Assembly (NCBI GenBank): GCA_016802295.1
Contig: JAESIW010000200.1
Location: forward strand, 1,326,793 to 1,390,792
Source of the DNA: Brachionus rotundiformis
Taxonomy: Eukaryota; Rotifera; Eurotatoria; Ploima; Brachionidae
DNA length: 64,000 nucleotides
Direction: 5' to 3'
Translations under genes and position numbers: made by a program
Part shown: piece after piece, positions 33,629-47,202 of the stretch
How the letters are laid out: each line of letters begins with the position of its first letter
Numbering within the stretch: the first letter of the stretch is position 1
The notes under the pieces: model-generated
The model's input: the letters and a program-made list of their open reading frames with translations, nothing else
What the model was told of the DNA's origin: nothing
The model's database searches: none

Positions 33629-36600
33629 ATGAGCTTCAATTATCCCATGTTTGTGCATAACCGAGTTCCATCTCACAACTCAGTATTTCATTCAAATTTT
33701 CGGCCACACACCATTTCAGTCAGATCAAATGGCAACCAAGATCCGGACTATTCACGATACACATCCCATAATGACTTCAATAGCAAATCATTGTCTAATC
33801 GATACTCAATGTACAATTACGAAACACCACCTGAAGTAATTCTTCAAAACAAACCTAACTTTAGAACAAAAACCAATGAGAATTTTACGACTACCATGTC
33901 ACCTAGAGTGACCAAGAAATATCCAAAAAGTTTTAATTACAGGGAAAAACTTGTTCATGAACCAAAGACATCTAAAACAGTTACCAGTGACAATGATAAT
34001 AATGTGAGTAAAAGTTTTGATCACAGATTAGAGAATACTGACCAAAAGAAAACCAAGGTTCCAATTTCATTCATTGAATATAATAGAAATTCTGTTTGCC
34101 TAAAACGAAAAGAAATTAAAAATAATTCCAATTTGAACTCTCAAAGTACCGAATCATTAATTAAAGTATATTCAAAAAAACAATATGATAACCACGGGGT
34201 CGAGTTTAACCAATACCATTTAAAAACTGCACCAGTTTATAACAGTAATTGTGAAAATTTTAATGCAATAGCTAGCAAAATGAACTCTTTATTAGACCAA
34301 AAAAACGTTGAATTCAAACAATTTGATTTTAATTATAACAAATTTATGTATTACAACAGATTGGAAGACCAGTATTCAAGTGACAACTCAGAAGATAAAG
34401 CTAATGATAAAGAGAATATGAAGAATTGTTTTCCAAGGCCATCTTCTCTTTATTACGATAGTGGAATATGTGGAGATGGATCAAATTCAACATATGCCAA
34501 AGGCCTGAAGAGACATGATGATTCTAATTTTGAAGAAAAGACCTACACGGAAAATACCATAATAGATAGAAAAACTAATGAATCTGTCAAAAATTCCAAG
34601 ATTAGTAATAAGGATTCTTCTTCATCTCTCTCATCAGACTTGTCTTCAAGTTCTAATCTTTCTTCTTTTTCTTCTTCTACTACGAAACAAAGAAATCGAA
34701 TGAGTGCAATGTTTAAATCAATGAACCTTAAGAGTTCACTTAGAGTGAACCAGAATCCTTATAGGACTTCATTAAGAGAGACCCCCAAAAAAATAGATTT
34801 GCCAATAATTAATTTAAATGATCCAAAATTGAGTGATAAAAAAAGTCCAAGTGTGAGCCAAGTCAATTCTAGGACTGAAACTAGCCGAGCTGATTTCACT
34901 CCAAATTTGTTTAACAGGGTTAATTTGCTTAAAAATGGAAAGCCAATAATACGAAATATTAAAGTGCCACCTTTGCCCCAAATAAATTACAATAATATTG
35001 GTATTGGTAAAAGTTCACAAAATTTCCAATGTCAGAATATTGAATCCAGCAATAATTTTTCTGAATCAATGATGAGAGCCAGTATGGAACGGAACAAAAA
35101 AAAACCAAACAACTTTAGGCCATGTTTGCATCCAGAGATCGAAAATTCAACTAATTTCAGGAATTCAGGTAATATAAAGCCTAAATTAAATTCATTTATT
35201 TTTATATTTTTTAAGTCGGATACAGAAGAAGCACTGGTTCATGCAGCAAAGCTCTAACAAATAGCAAAAATAATATAATTAAAATAATTGACCAAACCAA
35301 TGGTGGCGAAAAATTCAAGATAGTGAGTAAAAGTGAGAAAAGATGTATTGCTGTGAAAGATTTTATCGGATTATATTCCGAAAATTTAAATCTAATTAAG
35401 GTATTTTTTAAAATTTAATATACTAAAACTTAATCAAAAAGTTAAAAATCATTAAATTAATATTGGCTTTCAATTTAATATTGAATATTTTGATTGAAAA
35501 TTTAAATTTAATTTTCATTTTTAATTCAGCTTCATGCTATCATAACCAGAGTTCATATTGTCTCACTACACAAGTCTCCTTTTGTAGCTAACATTATTAT
35601 AATTATTATGTTTGTCTTAGACTTACTGGTTTTGAAATAACCACGAATCTTTTTTTATTAGTAATAGTTCATGTGGTAAAGTGATTTATACCAACACAAA
35701 ATTTGCATTTATCCATTAAGGATACATTCTGACTATTTCTTGATTTGAGCCTTAAAACTACCGACTGTCCTTGCTAATATTGCTTCTATTGTAGTTTATT
35801 CCATGATTCAGCAAATCTGTTTTAAAAATTGATAGATAGCTCAATTACCTACTAAATTGAAACTTAATTTAAACATATTGAAATATTATGTTAAATTTTT
35901 AAAAGGGTGAAAGTTATATCCTTTTGAGTAAAGCTGAGGATGACTGGTGCTACGTAAGAGACAAAAATGGTAATATAGGTTGTGTTCCCGGAAACCATTT
36001 GGAAATTATTACTGAAGATTCAGATTCAAAAGATACAGAAAATTTGCTCCATTTGGAAAAAGAGTAATTTTCTGGTTAAAATTTTACTTTCCTTTGAACT
36101 TTTTATTTAAAGTTGGTTTCATGGAAATATTACTAGAAGTGAAGCTTACACATTGTTGGTTGGAAATCAAAACTTTGGCGGCACTTTTTTAGTTCGGTAT
36201 AATTCTACTGAAAAAGGAAAGTTTACTCTTTGTGTTTATAAAAAGTATCTAATAGATAGCAAACACTAACAATTGATTAATTTTTTTATTTAAAGTGGAA
36301 AAGTATATAATTACAAAATTAACTACGAAGATAAACAATATTTTATCGATGTGAAATATAAGTTTAAAACTTTAGTAGCTTTGATAGAATTCTATCAAAA
36401 AAATCAGACAGGTAAAATGCTTTAATTATTTTTTTTTTTAAATTGTTTAATTAAATTATTAAATTTAGGTTTGATTAGTAATCTTAAGTTTCCTGCTGAG
36501 AAAAACTTCATTGACAAAAAAACACTCCTCGAGAGCTTGGAAAATGTTTACAGTAAGAATCAATTCTTTGTTTAGATTAGAAAGTAAAATATTATATCAT

Positions 36601-37645
36601 TAGATAAATTCGATATTGATAGAAAGGATATTGAATTTCATGAAAAAATTGGCTCAGGTCAATTTGGCATTGTCTTAAAAGCCGAATTTAAAAAAAGAAA
36701 AGTTGTAGCAGTTAAAAAAATGAAGCCTGGCTCTAAAGAAGATGAATTAAATTTTAACCGTGAAGCTCAATTTATGATGTAACAATTTTAATTAATTAAA
36801 TGTTTTATTTTATATTTTTTTAAAGGAAATTACAAAATTTACAGCTTACTCAGCATCAAAATTTAATGCAGCTTTATGGTCTTAGCAAAGACTATGATGA
36901 CTCAATTTTAATAGTTACTGAATTTGTTCGTTTTGGTACCATATTTTTTAATTTTCCATTGAATTTACTTGAATTTTTTTTAAAGGCTCTTTGTATAACT
37001 ATTTATTGAAAAACAAAGAAAGAATTTTAAGTTCAAAAAATAGATTTATAAGATTGGTAAACATCTGTATTGATGTGTGTGATGGAATGGAGTATCTTGA
37101 ATCCCAAAACATAATTCACCGCGATTTGGCGACCAGAAATTGTTTGGTTGGTGAGGGTGAAGTTATTAAGGTTGCTGATTTTGGTTTAGCCAGATTTACC
37201 GACGATTGCTATATTGCCCATCCTCAGTCTCAGTTCCCGGTTAAATGGTCTGCGCCTGAAGTAATTAAATATCGAAGTTATTCATCGAAATCTGACGTTT
37301 GGTCATTTAGTGAGAAAAAAAATTCTCTTTTTACAATTTAATTTAACTCTAATTTCAAGGTTGTCTGATGTATGAAGTATTTACCCTAGGTAAGATGCCA
37401 TATGGGGGTAGCACGTCTAATTCTGTAGCTGCCAAGCAAATAATTTCTGGTGTTATTCCGGAAAAACCAACATTTTGTCCAAACAACTTGTATGAAAATG
37501 TCATTACCAGAGCATGGAACAAAGTAAGCTTGTTGATTAAGTATGAATATTATTCTCTACAAATTATTTTTTTCAAAAGAATCCAAAAGATAGACCGTCA
37601 TTTAAAGAGCTTTTAAAATTACTTGGAAATTATACATGCGTTTAA
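33629..37645 (+). CDS. SH3-SH2-tyrosine kinase, Tec-like, with long disordered N-terminus
   Basis: Seen: exon 1 (33629-35168) encodes about 513 Ser/Asn/Lys-rich residues of low complexity. Exon 2 (35216-35400) starts the SH3 domain (CIAVKDFIGLYSENLNLIKG), completed after 35906 by AEDDWCYVRDKNGNIGCVP. The SH2 domain has WFHGNITRSEAYTLL and GTFLVRYNS. The kinase has IGSGQFGIV, the VAVK lysine, HRDLATRN (catalytic loop), DFGLA, an activation-loop tyrosine (DDCYIA), FPVKWSAPEV, SDVWSF followed by YEVFTLGKMPYGG, and NPKDRPSFKELL. The stop is at 37643-37645. Known: EVFTLGKMPY and HRDLA-type loops are typical of the Tec family, though the SH3-SH2-kinase order is shared with Src and Abl. Odd: no PH or Btk-type zinc motif, no N-terminal Gly for myristoylation (MSFNYP) and no C-terminal regulatory Tyr tail. 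The catalytic residues are intact, so it should be active. A LINE remnant lies in the intron splitting SH3. Confidence 0.88.
35585..35860 (-). mobile_element. 3' end of a CR1-like LINE in the kinase SH3 intron
   Basis: On the minus strand, RFAESWNKL (about 35800-35826) and, in a shifted frame, ILARTVGSFKAQIKK followed by a TAG (35733-35735) match the closing segment of LINE ORF2 proteins (WNxLP..V..A.TVNSFKxxLDK). About 120 bp later the element ends in an ATAATAATT-type tail (35591-35610). It lies antisense inside the intron 35401-35905. Confidence 0.7.
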
Positions 37646-38432
37646 TGCCACAAAATTTGATCATTTTTATCATTTTTGTAAAAACTAAGAATTATTTTAA
37701 TAAAATGGATAAAATTTAGACACAATTTGATTTTATTATTCAAAATTATTTCCAAACTATTACTTTAACTATTTCTAATATTTGAATGATAACAATACTT
37801 ATTTTCATTTTCAAATAAGCTAACTTAAAGAACGTCACGCTAAACTAAGACTTTTGCAGACTTTTAAACAATACTGCACCAAAAATCTCACATTTGTTAT
37901 CAAGTCAAAAATTTGATCTATTTAGGATTATAAAAATAATTTTTTTTTATTAAAACTTATTAAAGGTCTTAAAAATAAAAAATTAAATTAAACTAGTCAC
38001 GAAAAATCAAATGTAATTTAATAAAACTGAATGAATTAAATTTTCTGATAAAATTTTAATAATCATGCTCAAAAATCTCAATTTTTCGATGAATCATTTT
38101 TTATGAAGTCAAAATTTAAAAAACTTCAGGTTCCCAAAAATATCTTATCTTCTAGAAATTTTTCTTGTAAAGTGAAGAGATTTTTTTTTCGTAAAATTTT
38201 ACAATTTGACTACTTGACTGAATTTATCAAAACCTTGACTGAATATCTATTTCGAAAATAATTAAATATTTTCCAAAATATTTGACAAGACAAAAAGCAA
38301 CCTTATTTTTGCCATTATTAATAACTTACAATACAAAATTTCAAAATTTTTTTTAGTATTTAAGTTATTTTAGCTTTATTCTATTTTAAATATTTCTTCA
38401 AATTAATCAAAATTTATTGATTTAATTGAAAA
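37646..38432. other. Intergenic spacer
   Basis: 3' flank of the kinase gene (AATAAA-like signals near 37699) and promoter side of RBX1. No exons were seen. Confidence 0.5.
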
Positions 38433-39034
<602 letters not shown>

Positions 39035-40132
39035 TTGAGTTTTCGAATCGATTCAAATATATTTGATTTTGTCTTTTGAATATTCAAAAATAAACTTCTT
39101 ATCATTTATTAAATTGACACATTTTTTAATTTATTTATTTAATCGATTGAAATAAAATCAACATTTTTTATAAAATGTTATTATTTAAAATCTTAGAAAA
39201 TTTGTAATTGCTCAAGAAAGTTTAATTGTAAATTATAAAATAAATCGAAAAATTAATTTTTTTAATAAATCTAACCATTCGATGACTACTTACTTTGTAA
39301 TAATTTGTATGAATTTTATAACATTTTAATGGTTTGATTTTACCAATTACCAAGAGAATGCTAAATAAATGCTAATGAAAGCTCACCGATTTTTTTTGTA
39401 TTGTTAGGAAATCTGAATCTTAAGATATAAGCTATAATAATTTCTTCTAAAATTTTAAATCAATCAATCAATTAAATTAAAGATTAAATTATCAACGAGT
39501 CTTTTTATTTTAATCAACAAATGATAGATTTTTTAAAAGAAAATTATATTCATATATTTTTTGTAGTTTAATTTTTTAATTAAAAAAATTAAGAATAAAT
39601 ATCAGCCTTTTTCAATTTACTTAATCTTATGCGAGAGTTAACATAACAAATAAAAGTACTAATGAAAAAACAAATGTATAAAAAGTTGGACAGTAATTTC
39701 AATATTATTTATATTCTTTTAAGGTTTGTAGTATAAAGTTATTTAAATAATAATTTTAATTAGATGATCGATAAAGAAAATAAAGTGTATCGGTCAATAT
39801 TTATCTTATAAGACAATAAAAAAGTCGACAGGAATAAAATTATTCAGAAAAACTATCAAAAACAAAATGTCAATTCCGTTCAAAGTCAAGCTACAACAGA
39901 ATTTTGTTTCTATTCTCATTTTTAAATTTACATTTTTAGCTTCAAGGGCACCTTTGATTATTTTTTTGCTTTTTTTTAATAACAGAATAATTAAAGCTAA
40001 TATTAAATAAAATTATTTTCACCTTGACATTTTTAAATAAAATAATTTTTTTATCTTAAAAGCTAATTTAAAATTTTACTATAAATTATGTGGTAAAATT
40101 AGTCAAATATTTCTAAACCAAAGAAAGCTTCA
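39035..40132. other. Intergenic spacer between RBX1 and ADAM17
   Basis: No coding sequence was recognised in 1.1 kb. It should hold the ADAM17 promoter. Confidence 0.5.
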
Positions 40133-43100
40133 ATGAAGTCCTCAATTATTTTTTTGATCTATCTGTTCCATCTAAATGCATTGGTCTACGCAGGTAAAAC
40201 TATTTATATCCATATTTCTAAACCAACTGGCCAATTCTGACTGATTATTTAAGAGGACGAGCAACAAGAGCTTGAGCTTCCTCTGAAGGAATATGAACAA
40301 TTAGATTATGAAAATTTTGAATTCAAAACAGATTCAATGCATTCCAAGAGAGACACAGATGTTCTGGAAAATTTATACATTGCATCTAGCCGCCTTAAAT
40401 TTCGCGCTTTCAACAAAAGTTTTAGCCTTATTCTGAGACGAGATGCCAAAATAACCGGAGATAACTTAAACATAGAGCTTAGATACTCGAATAAGCCAAA
40501 TGAGTATTTAAAAGATTCATTTTCTTCCAATTATTTCCGTGGCATAGTCGAAAATGAACCGTATTCTGAAGTTACTGTCTATTATGAACAAGATAAAAAT
40601 AATAAGGTCCAACAACCACTAATCTTTGCTCATATTCGAATCATTAATCAAACAAATGAGACAAATTATTACATAGAACCTTTTAAGCCAAGTGATCAGG
40701 TTAATTCTAAGCTCAGGTACATTGTTTACAAAAGTGAAGACATCGAATCAAATGTTCTCTCAAAAGGTGTTTTCAAGTAAGTTAATTATTTTCTTTGGAG
40801 AGTAATTAGAATGCTTTTTTTATCATTATTATAAAAGATATATAATCTTTAAAAATTAAGCTTAAATTAAGAGTAAAGAAAATTTTATTTTGCGGATAAG
40901 GTAGACTTAAAGCAATTAGTGATGCGCTTAGCCCATTACCGGACAGTTGATTTCGTTTCCAAAGACCTTTACAGTATTTTAGAGATGTTCGTAGAAAAGA
41001 TTTAAAAAATTGTAATAAAATTTGAATAAAAATTTAATATTGGCACATTGGTTGATCTTATTTATATAAGAATATGTCAATATTGAGCTTAAGCTCCTTC
41101 AGACTAGTATAAAAATAGTTAAATAAAATTTAGAGACTATAAGATTCAAAATTAGAACCTATTGTTTATTAATAGTGGAAATACAATTGTTCGATTGAGG
41201 GTTGAGGAAAATAAAGAAGAAATGGTAAGGCAGCAATTATACTATGATGTCGCAGCTAAGCTGCAATCATAAAAACTTAATTATATTTGCTTTTTTTTTC
41301 TTATGTATTTGTATATTTTATTTAATTGTCTAAAAAGAAATAGAAAAACACTGAGCTGACATGCGATAGGCTTTTCTATTAGAAAATCTCTGAGCTTACC
41401 AAATGTTTCGTATAAATAGGGGATCCAAATGTCAGTTTGGATCATCATCTTTCTTGAAAAATTATTTTAATAAGCCTTTAAGCTTATATATATTTTACCA
41501 TAAACGGCTATCGGAAGAGGATATCACATACACAAGGAAGTTGGATAATCAATAAATCTTGATTCGAATCCTCCTTTATTCATAGAATGGTACACAATTG
41601 GTTAATCCTCCTCTGATATATCTCTCACTCAACTCAAATAGTCGATTTGAAATTGTAAGCAGTCTTAACTCATTAAGGGCTTCATGATAAAGAACGTTTG
41701 AAGGAGTTCCTGTTTGATATCTCTTATAAACTTTCTGATCTTAAAGTTCTATGGATCGCATTAATTGCAGTTTTAATAGAAAAGGGTAGAGAGTTGGGTT
41801 TTTAAATTTCAATTTTGAAGTTTTGTTGATAAAATTATTTTTTCTTTATCTCGTAATATCTCGTCTTGGAATTGTGAATTTTATTTAATAAACCTCAGAT
41901 GGAACTGAGTTCTTGTATTTTGTCAATCGCTAGTTGAAGAAAGCTTTCTATTTTTTATGATAGACAAACAAGATATCCAGCTGCATAGGTCATAGGCTAC
42001 CATACGTTTTCTGGTGGTTCTTTGAATAGAAAAGGATAAAAAAGCTCTAGTTCATTTTCTGTGTTTGATTAAGACTTATTAATTAATACCTTCAATGATC
42101 TGTTCTTCAAAAAACTGCCGATCCTATCAAGGAAAACTGAGCTGATGTTGATCTCTTTTTTTCTAAATATATGGGTGAATAGTTTTGTCAAAGACTTTTT
42201 AAAGTTAAAGACGGCAGATCTTGTCAACTTCTTCATATTAAAATCATTGCAAAAATCTTGTATATAAATATGTTTTTAAGTTGTTCTTATTTTGCTAAAG
42301 CCTGCTAGCTGAAAATTTTTTAAAGCAATCAGATTGATCTCTATGAGTTGACGTGGTCTGATAGAGCTTTAATGACGTAGAGAAGTTGTGTCTGTTGGTA
42401 TTTAATTTAATGGCAAAAAGTGTTATCCTTCTGACATATTTGATAATCTTGGTTGCTTTTAAATTTTATCAAGGTTTATGATGCTGTCTTACGAAAAGGG
42501 ACCAAACGCTTACTAAGACTGGTTAGATTGGCAATACCGTTTTTTTTTCCAGTTTAATCTGACCTAAAACCGTTGCTGCAGCCCAACACTATTTAACTAA
42601 ACCATTAAATAATGCCCGATATTTGCCATAAAATATTGCCTTTCATTAAGACATTTAAAGTTAATCATAGCTTAGACCATTTTCTCTCAAGATTGGACAG
42701 AAAATCTGTATTAGATATACAATTAAAATAAGCTTGAAAATTAAAATATATTACAATTAATTATATAGATAGCAAACATTTGTAACTATGAAGTAGTAAA
42801 TGTTGTACTACATGTCACTAATATGAATCATGAAATGAATATATGACAAATCATTATGGTACACCACTGTCCACATTTTCTTAATCAGACCAGTTTACTT
42901 TTCTATAAAATATATACATTTCAAGCAGTCAAAAGGTTTAACAATTATACTCAAATAAGTTTAATTTAGCAAGCAGCTTTAGATTAGGAACCTTGTCAAA
43001 TCCTTTCGAAAAGTTTGTATAAAAAATCTTTAATCTATTCTGATATTGTCTTAACTTAATTTTATTATTTCAAACTGTTGTAATATCTTAAAGAGATAAT

Positions 43101-46100
43101 TTAATAAACGAGTTAAATTTATAAGAAATAAAGAAGATTAATCAAACATTAATAATTAAAAAATTTATTTAATTCTTAAAACGATTATTTTTTAAGATAA
43201 TAAATGAGTTTGAAAATTTAAAACAAAAGCTTAAAAAACTTCATTAGTCTTCTAGTGGTAAAATTATTAAATTCGTCTCTGACAATTTTTCCATAGTTTT
43301 GAAAAAATAAAATCAATGTAAAATATATAGGTCGATAGTTCTAAGCATCAAGTTTTTGTCCAATTTTATTTATTGAGTTAGAAGACAGTTTTCCAATGAC
43401 GATTAGGTAATATATTTTGAACAGAATTGAATGAATTTGGTAAAAACATTCATATTGGTAAGGGAAGTGAATTTATAAAATTAAATTAAAAATTTAAGCT
43501 TTTTTGATCTAATAAATTATAGCACTCTTTCGAAAAAATTAATTAATGGTTTTGTGAATGCATCATGGTACAATATTCTGGTTAATTTCCATAAGCTCTG
43601 GATAACATTCTAGCAGAAATTGAAGTGCAATTTGTGGAGATAAGTATCTCAAAGGCGACAGCTGATTCAACAACTTAACATTTAAACATTACTTACTTAT
43701 AAAAAAAAGCAATTTTTTCTCCAAGCAATTTTTTTTATGACCATTTCCACAAGAATTAATCAGTTGGTCTTGTCTGATTTTTTATTTGTTCACTTAGGCT
43801 TGACCGAAATTTTAAATTATAAAATCATTAGATTAGATCAAATTTTACACATTACAACACTATACTAAATTAAAATAATTATTTTGACTGAAACTTGAGA
43901 AAAAATTCAAAAAATAAATAATTTACATTATCTTGAATCTTTATTTATTGATTTTGAGAGTTCGAATTATTTTTAAAAAATATTTCAGAATTGTTTTTTA
44001 ATTAAAATAGAAGAAAACTTAATTAATGAACGTCCCCAATTGATTTGGAAAATTTTTATCTCTCATATTTTAGGAAATCAACCTTAACAGCTCAATTTCA
44101 TTCAAATAGTATTTAAAAATTTCCAAAAATGAATAATCATAATTTTTCATTCCATTTTACTTAGAGCCAACTATTAAATGCTATATAATTATTGCGATAT
44201 TAATCAAAATTAATTATTAAATTAATTTTTTTCAAGTGCTTCAGTTTGTCATCCAAAATATGCCATATCATTCAACCAAAGTGATGATAAACCTTCATAT
44301 GATTCCAAATATAGAGCTAAACGTCAAGATGAATCAAATAAAAACAAAAATAGATGTCATTTGGCCTTAGTTGCTGACCACAAGTTTTACAAAGAAATCG
44401 GAAATTCAAATGATAAACTTACAACAGCTTATTTGGTTGTGTTTTTAAAAATTATTTTAGTAAAAATAAGTAATTATTTAATTTTTAGATGAACATAATA
44501 GTATCAGTTAGCAATATTTTTACCAAGACTAAATGGATCCTTGATGAAGGGCAGCCAAACTCTAATTATGGCTTTTCTATTGAGAAAATAATTATTCACA
44601 AAGAGCCTACAGTTGATGTTTACGACCATTATAATAACAAAAATAGTTCTAAAGTTGCCGATAAGATTTTAGATGTATTTTGAATTAAAAAATTAACAGT
44701 TCAGTTTGAAAGAGTTTAAATTACACAAATGTGTTTAATTTAGATTAAAATTTTAATGCAAAAATATTTAGAATGAAAAAAATTATTTTTACCGACCTTA
44801 AGTTAACTTAATAACATAATTTAAAAACATTTTCTTTTTGAACTGCACAAACCAAATATCCCAAACTAAATAAAAATTAAAACTTATTTTTAATTAGCTT
44901 TTTGGCAAAGAGGATTGGTCAAATTATTGTTTGGCTCATTTGTTTACTTATCAGACATTTGAAAACAGTGTACTTGGTCTTGGTTATGTCAGTTCACCAT
45001 TACCATATTCAGCCGGTGGTATTTGCTCAATGACAAGTTTTTTTAAGGGAAAAGCTTTTAGTGTAAACACAGGTCTTAGTAGTTACAAGAGCATATCGAA
45101 CAAACAAGGACGATTACTTCAAAAAGAAGCAGAGCTAGTCACAGCTCATGGTAATATTTGTTCTTTGGGATAAAAGAAAAGTTTTTAATTAAATAAAAAG
45201 AATTCGGTCATAATTGGGGTTCCGAACATGATCCAATAAAGCCAGAATGCGCACCAAGTCCTAGTGAGGGAGGAAATTATCTTATGTATACTTATGCAAA
45301 TAGTGGTAATGAAAAAAATAACATGGTATATACTAAAATTTAAATTAAAAACTTATTAATTAATAAATAATTCAAATTTTTAAAGCACTTTTCACCTTGT
45401 TCCATTAACTGGATAAGCCAAATTCTAAAGAGTTCAAAAAAAGACTGTTTCAAACAAGAAGCTTCAGGATATTGTGGTAATGACCGAATTGAAGTTGGTG
45501 AAGAGTGTGACGGAGGCTTCAAAGGTCGTCAAGGCTTAGATAAATGTTGTGAGTATAATTGTCGACTAAAACCTGGCGCTCAATGCAGTGATAGCAATCA
45601 CTATTGCTGCTATAATTGTAGAATAGCTCCGGCAAACTATTCCTGTTACTCTAGTCCAAATTATTTTGAATGCTTTTATGAGACCAGTTTTTGCGACGGA
45701 ATTAGCAAAAACTGTCCATCACCCAAACCAAAACCCAAAAATACCCCTTGTAATTCGTATGATTTTGGAAAATGTAATGAAAATGGACATTGTAATTCAT
45801 TGTGTAAGCAATTGGATGATTCATTAGATGAATGCAAATGTAAGGACTCTAGCCAAAGGTGTATGCTGTGTTGCAGAAATGTATTTGATAATGGGGAATG
45901 CAAGCCAGTTCACAATATTTTTTCCAAAATTTATAATTCACCTCTTTATCTAACAGACGGAAGAGCTTGCTTTGATGGAATTTGTGAAAAAGTATTGCTA
46001 AAATAAAACTAAAAGGATTCTTAAATTTTTATAAAATCAATAGAATATATGCGTTCCTAAAGTAAAGGATCATATTAGTAGATTTTGGAAAGTTATACAA

Positions 46101-46419
46101 AAAGGATCAATCAACTCCTTCAGTAATCGACAATAATCATTTATTAATTTTTTTATAATTTTTTATTTAAGTCAAATTTATGAAAAGAAACATTGTTGCC
46201 TCAGTTATAATTATTACTCTTTTTATATGGGTTTTAATAAGTTGCTTAATACACTTTTTTTTCGTAAGATTAAAATGATTCAAATTTTAATTGAAGAATA
46301 TTTTGTGTTTTAAGGACAAAAAAGTCAGATCCGAACGTAGACTAAAAATTAGCCGAGAACAAAAAAAATATAATTTAGACAATGATGAAATTATTAATTT
46401 AAATATTCAGGATGAATAA
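40133..46419 (+). CDS. ADAM17: ADAM17 (TACE)-type membrane metalloprotease
   Basis: Seen: a signal peptide (MKSSIIFLIYLFHLNALVYA) from the ATG at 40133 and a prodomain (40255-40776). After a 3.4-kb intron come a cysteine-switch-like VCHP, a furin site RAKR, and the catalytic domain opening CHLALVADHKFYKEIG. Next are CLAHLFTYQTF..VLGLGYVSSP and the zinc motif HEFGHNWGSEHD, split by an intron at 45151-45202. The disintegrin and membrane-proximal cysteine-rich part follows (CGNDRIEVGEECDGG and on to about 45992). Then RFWKVIQKGSINSF, matching the CANDIS helix next to the membrane, a transmembrane helix (IVASVIIITLFIWVLISCLI) and a short basic tail ending at 46417-46419. Known: ADAM17 sheds membrane-anchored ligands such as TNF and EGFR ligands, with iRhoms as partners. 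ADAM10 is the alternative, but the CLAHLFTYQ segment and the CANDIS-like helix favour ADAM17. The cytoplasmic tail is much shorter than in vertebrates. Confidence 0.93.
40895..41010 (+). other. Coding-like patch in ADAM17 intron, perhaps retroelement remnant
   Basis: A less AT-rich stretch is open in two plus frames. One reads FRFQRPLQYFRDVRRKDLKN before a stop, which resembles the basic C-terminal ends of some retrotransposon or transposase proteins. No splice sites link it to ADAM17 and no other motif was found. Confidence 0.25.
41330..43110 (-). mobile_element. Second decayed CR1/Jockey-like LINE, in the large ADAM17 intron
   Basis: Minus strand, broken by stops and frame changes. IFYTNFSKGFDKVPNLKLLAK (about 42970-43030) is the RT D-x-x-KAFD-type motif. 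Then NVDSGVP (about 42858-42878) is the start of the SGVPQGS box. Near the 3' side, PSNVLYHEALNELRLLTISN followed by RLFELSERYIRGGL (about 41600-41705) fits the post-RT C-terminal region of Jockey-type elements. A perfect 8-bp hairpin (41422-41443) lies near the 3' end. Borders are approximate. It lies antisense to ADAM17 and cannot encode an active protein. Confidence 0.7.
41422..41443. repeat. Perfect 8-bp stem hairpin in LINE remnant
   Basis: GATCCAAA and TTTGGATC flank a 6-base loop. It sits near the 3' end of the antisense LINE copy, where some LINEs keep a 3' UTR stem-loop recognised by their own reverse transcriptase. That role here is inference. Confidence 0.5.
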
Positions 46420-47202
46420 GTGGTAAGCTTTTTGGGAATTTTTCTAAAAATATTAAAATCTGTATACATGATCTTAACAAGAATTTTTTTTCAATTAATT
46501 TTATTCAATATTTAATTATTTTCATTATTTGAAAAAAAATTTGCAAATAAATTATTAGTTATGGTTGAAAATCTTAATTTAATATGTTTATCATTTATAA
46601 AAGATAATAGAAAAGCTCCCTCCAATTACTGATTGATTTTAATTTTATTTTTCAAAAACAAATTAATAATTGAATATATTTTAAATTTTTATCTGATTTT
46701 AGGCAAATGAACTGATGTTTGGCAAAAAAAAGAATCTATGAATTAAAGAGATTATCTAAATCAATGCAGTATTGAGAAATTTATTAAATTTTTTATAATT
46801 AATTAAAATCTATTCCATTTTTTATTTTTTATATCTTGTTTTTCGTACTCTCTTATTTGTTGATTTTTATCAAAAAAAATTAAAAATAATTCATTTGTAC
46901 AATCATGGTATAATTTGAAAAAAAATAATTTTCTATAACCAAGCTATACACAATAACAATTCTTTTTAACTCGTCTGATCCGCACAAACTATCAACTTAC
47001 CAACATTTACATCAAAGCAAAACAAAGTTATCAAAACAAATCAAAATAAATACTGTGTTAATTTTTTTTTCTAATAAAATTTTCAAAAAAATTTAATTTT
47101 AGACCACCTGTTTTTTTATTAAATGTTAGGATTTATCACCTAGCTGATATTTTTTAAAGAATTTATTTAAAATTTTTAGCCAGAAATTTAGATCTTTTGA
47201 CC
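46420..47202. other. Spacer between ADAM17 and HDAC1
   Basis: ADAM17 3' flank and HDAC1 5' leader. An AG acceptor at about 47179-47180, preceded by a T-rich run, lies 22 bp before the HDAC1 ATG and suggests an intron in the 5' UTR. Confidence 0.45.

Noticed and set aside
41174..41224. Possible extra ADAM17 exon with AG before and GT after
   Set aside because: No homology to the ADAM17 prodomain, and it lies beside retroelement debris; kept only as a possible cryptic exon.
41260..41275. GCAGCTAAGCTGC near-perfect palindrome
   Set aside because: Only 13 bases with no loop and no context; likely chance at the edge of retroelement sequence.
41571..41585. GATTCGAATCC, resembling a tRNA T-loop (B box)
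   Set aside because: No matching A box, anticodon arm or acceptor stem could be folded around it; it lies in LINE-derived sequence.
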